From positions 1 to 54,048 of IMG/VR virus record IMGVR_UViG_3300018719_000034: 54,048 bases of DNA; one strand, given 5' to 3'. This DNA comes from a virus. Both the position numbers and the translations under genes were made by a program. Shown here in pieces: positions 52,746 to 54,048 of the stretch. Below the pieces are notes generated by a model. The model made no database searches, had not been told where the DNA came from, and was given only the letters and a program-made list of their open reading frames with translations. The number at the start of each line of letters is the position of its first letter. Position 1 is the stretch's first letter.

Positions 52746-53122
52746 GCAATCTCCTGACCCTTGCAGAGGCGGCCGAAGCGCTCAGGATGTCCGAGCGCAC
52801 CTTGCGCGAACACGTGAGACAAGGTGACATTGCCTACATCGCCATCGGGCGCGGGGCCCAGCGACGGCGCCGCATGTTTGACCCGGCAGACCTCGACGCC
52901 TTCAAAAACCGGCAGCGGAGAACCGACCTTTGTCCGTCTACAAGCACAAGAAATCGCCTTTCTACCACTACGACTTCCAATACAAAGGTCAGCGTCTTAC
53001 CGGTTCGACCGAATGCACGAACAGGCGGGACGCCGAGAGGAAGTTCCGTGAGGAAATCCGGCCCGCGCGCCGCGCGGAAGTGGATCAAGCCGTCCGAGAC
53101 TCCTCCCCCGGCAAACCCATGA
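52742..53122 (+). CDS. Excisionase-like HTH protein
   Basis: Residues 1-60 form a MerR/excisionase-type winged helix (MSNLLTLAEAAEALRMSERTLREHVRQGDIAYIAIGRGAQRRRRMFDPADLDAFKNRQRR). The remaining 66 residues overlap the integrase gene in another frame. The first part of that tail (LCPSTSTRNRLSTTTTSNTKV) resembles tails of related excisionases, so the overlap may be real coding. It directs recombination toward excision together with the integrase. Confidence 0.8.
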   Translation: MSNLLTLAEAAEALRMSERTLREHVRQGDIAYIAIGRGAQRRRRMFDPADLDAFKNRQRRTDLCPSTSTRNRLSTTTTSNTKVSVLPVRPNARTGGTPRGSSVRKSGPRAARKWIKPSETPPPANP

Positions 53123-54048
53123 GCTGGGGCGAGGCCCGTGACCGGTATTGGGCAGAGGTGGGCCAGCACCATGCGGGCGAAGGTGCCGCCAACACTCAGC
53201 GGGCTCTAGAATGGCTGGACACCCACATCGGGCGCGGGACGCTCCTCCGGGATATCGGTAACGGTAAGGTGGCTGAGATCGTGGCCAAACGGCGCGGCGA
53301 CGGTGTGGCGCCGGCCACCGTCAATCGGTCCGCAACGGAGCCCCTGCGCAAGGTCATGCTACGGGCCCGGGATATCTGGGAACAGCAGATCCAGGCGATC
53401 CGCTGGAAAGAGCATCTCCTGCCAGAGCCGGAAGAACGGGTACGGGAACTGACGCAGGAGGAGGAACAGCGGCTGTTGGAGAACATTCGCCCCGACTACT
53501 TGCCCCTCTTCCTGTTCTCGTTGGCCAGCGGCGTCCGTCTGGGTGGCTGCCTGGCCCTGCGCTGGCAGGACATCGACTGGGGCGGCCGCGAGGTCCACAT
53601 CAAGGGCAAGGGCGGCAAGAACTACAAGATCCCGCTCTCCGTCACTATGCGCGAAATCCTGTGGCCGCTGCGGGCCCATCACCCGGAGGCCGTCTTCACC
53701 TACGTGGTGCAGCGGACGCGCGGGAAGCGGATACGGGGCACTTGCCTCCCGATCACGGCCTCGGGGCTCAAAACGGAATGGCGAAGGGCCCGTGAGGCCG
53801 CAGGACTGCCCAGCACGGGCGAGGATTGGGAAAGAGGCTATCGCTGGCACGACAATCGCCATACGCGGGCCACGCGACTTCTACGTCAGAACGGCAACCT
53901 GAAAATGGTGCAAAGGCTGTTGGGCCACCGCAAGATCGAGACGACGGTGAAGTACGCGCACGTTACAATGGATGACCTTCGGGATGCTCTCGACACAGAG
54001 TCCCGAACTCGTCCACAAAACCACGGAGGTCAAAAGCGCCTAAGATGA
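52930..54048 (+). CDS. int: Phage integrase (tyrosine recombinase)
   Basis: The 372-residue product, starting at TTG 52930, has an N-terminal arm-binding region (SVYKHKKSPFYHYDFQYKGQR), a SAM-like core-binding domain (about 85-165) and the catalytic domain with Arg in LASGVRLGGCLALRWQD. It also has Lys in GKGGKNYKIPL, His and Arg in WHDNRHTRATRLL, His in LLGHRKIETT and the nucleophile Tyr in VKYAHV. All catalytic residues are present, unlike the relic at 3665. It starts inside the excisionase frame, and its stop is the last base of the window, so the attachment site lies just beyond. Confidence 0.95.
   Translation: MSVYKHKKSPFYHYDFQYKGQRLTGSTECTNRRDAERKFREEIRPARRAEVDQAVRDSSPGKPMSWGEARDRYWAEVGQHHAGEGAANTQRALEWLDTHIGRGTLLRDIGNGKVAEIVAKRRGDGVAPATVNRSATEPLRKVMLRARDIWEQQIQAIRWKEHLLPEPEERVRELTQEEEQRLLENIRPDYLPLFLFSLASGVRLGGCLALRWQDIDWGGREVHIKGKGGKNYKIPLSVTMREILWPLRAHHPEAVFTYVVQRTRGKRIRGTCLPITASGLKTEWRRAREAAGLPSTGEDWERGYRWHDNRHTRATRLLRQNGNLKMVQRLLGHRKIETTVKYAHVTMDDLRDALDTESRTRPQNHGGQKRLR

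Larger units (their letters stand above)
4321..54048. mobile_element. Temperate siphovirus prophage (right end outside window)
   Basis: From just right of tRNA-Pro to the end of the window almost every gene belongs to a lambdoid-style phage. Present are integrase and excisionase, CI/Cro switch, recombination and replication genes, terminase, HK97-type head, long non-contractile tail, lysis genes and cargo. The integrase stop codon is the last base, so attR is not visible. I could not define attL: no convincing direct repeat links 4320-4495 with the last 200 bases. All essential modules appear intact, so the element may be inducible. Confidence 0.9.

Noticed and set aside
4436-54010. AGTCCCGAAC at 4436-4445 and near 53998-54007 as attL/attR core
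   Set aside because: Only ten bases, one copy is inside the integrase coding end, and the left copy is part of a local palindrome. attR is expected beyond the window.

Overview
The window looks like a chromosomal segment of a high-GC alphaproteobacterium, most likely Hyphomicrobiales (Microvirga, Methylobacterium or Bosea-like). The evidence is the base composition, the alphaproteobacterial form of the LexA box (GTTC-N7-GTTC), a GapR-family gene and a GTA-type holin. The genus is an inference only.

Positions 1-4320 are host or old-island DNA. They hold a few small hypothetical genes, a secreted D-glucuronyl C5-epimerase-like protein (1736-3178), an IS3-type transposase remnant, and a frameshifted integrase remnant (3665-4210). 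That remnant abuts the 3' end of a tRNA-Pro(GGG) gene on the minus strand.

From about 4321 to the end lies a nearly complete temperate siphovirus prophage of about 50 kb; its integrase ends at the last base, so attR lies outside the window. The left arm (4495-9568) is cargo: a small operon behind a predicted LexA box, a Lar-like zinc ribbon, a HigBA-type toxin-antitoxin pair, LexA-controlled umuDC, a cysteine-rich secreted protein and a 41-residue protein with a paralogue outside the prophage. Next, on the minus strand and read from high to low coordinates, comes the late region: terminase (32484-30527), a protease-scaffold-capsid fusion (30492-28480), a GIY-YIG homing gene, portal, connector and head-completion genes, tail tube, tail chaperones with a probable -1 frameshift, tape measure, tail tip, J-like protein, a beta-helix tail fibre, an O-acyltransferase cargo gene, endolysin, a 3TM holin and a coiled-coil membrane protein.

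The early minus-strand operon starts at a Cro-like gene (44590). It runs through a CII/CP76-like regulator, tandem-HTH proteins, a GapR homologue, a VRR-NUC nuclease, an N6/N4 methyltransferase, replication proteins (DUF1376 type), a C5 cytosine methyltransferase and a NusG-like protein. The plus-strand operon starts at 45867. It carries many small genes, an ERF annealing protein, a YqaJ exonuclease, an HNH nuclease, an Ea22-like coiled-coil protein, an excisionase and the integrase. Both operons have nearly identical promoters (TTGAC[TC]-N17-TAGCAA) with the same palindrome TGCTAC-N5-GTAGCA between the boxes. This points to one S24-type CI repressor (44663-45397) controlling both arms.

The least explained part is 34.9-36.6 kb: a ~220-bp tract of degenerate 5-bp repeats next to two conserved phage proteins of unknown function, one with a glycine-rich C-terminus resembling RAMP/Cas7 proteins, and a divergent HTH regulator. 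Other unusual structures are the internal ribosome binding site inside the protease-capsid fusion, capsid placed before portal, a string of hairpins at 11.3-11.56 kb, and a family of proteins made only of repeated HTH units.
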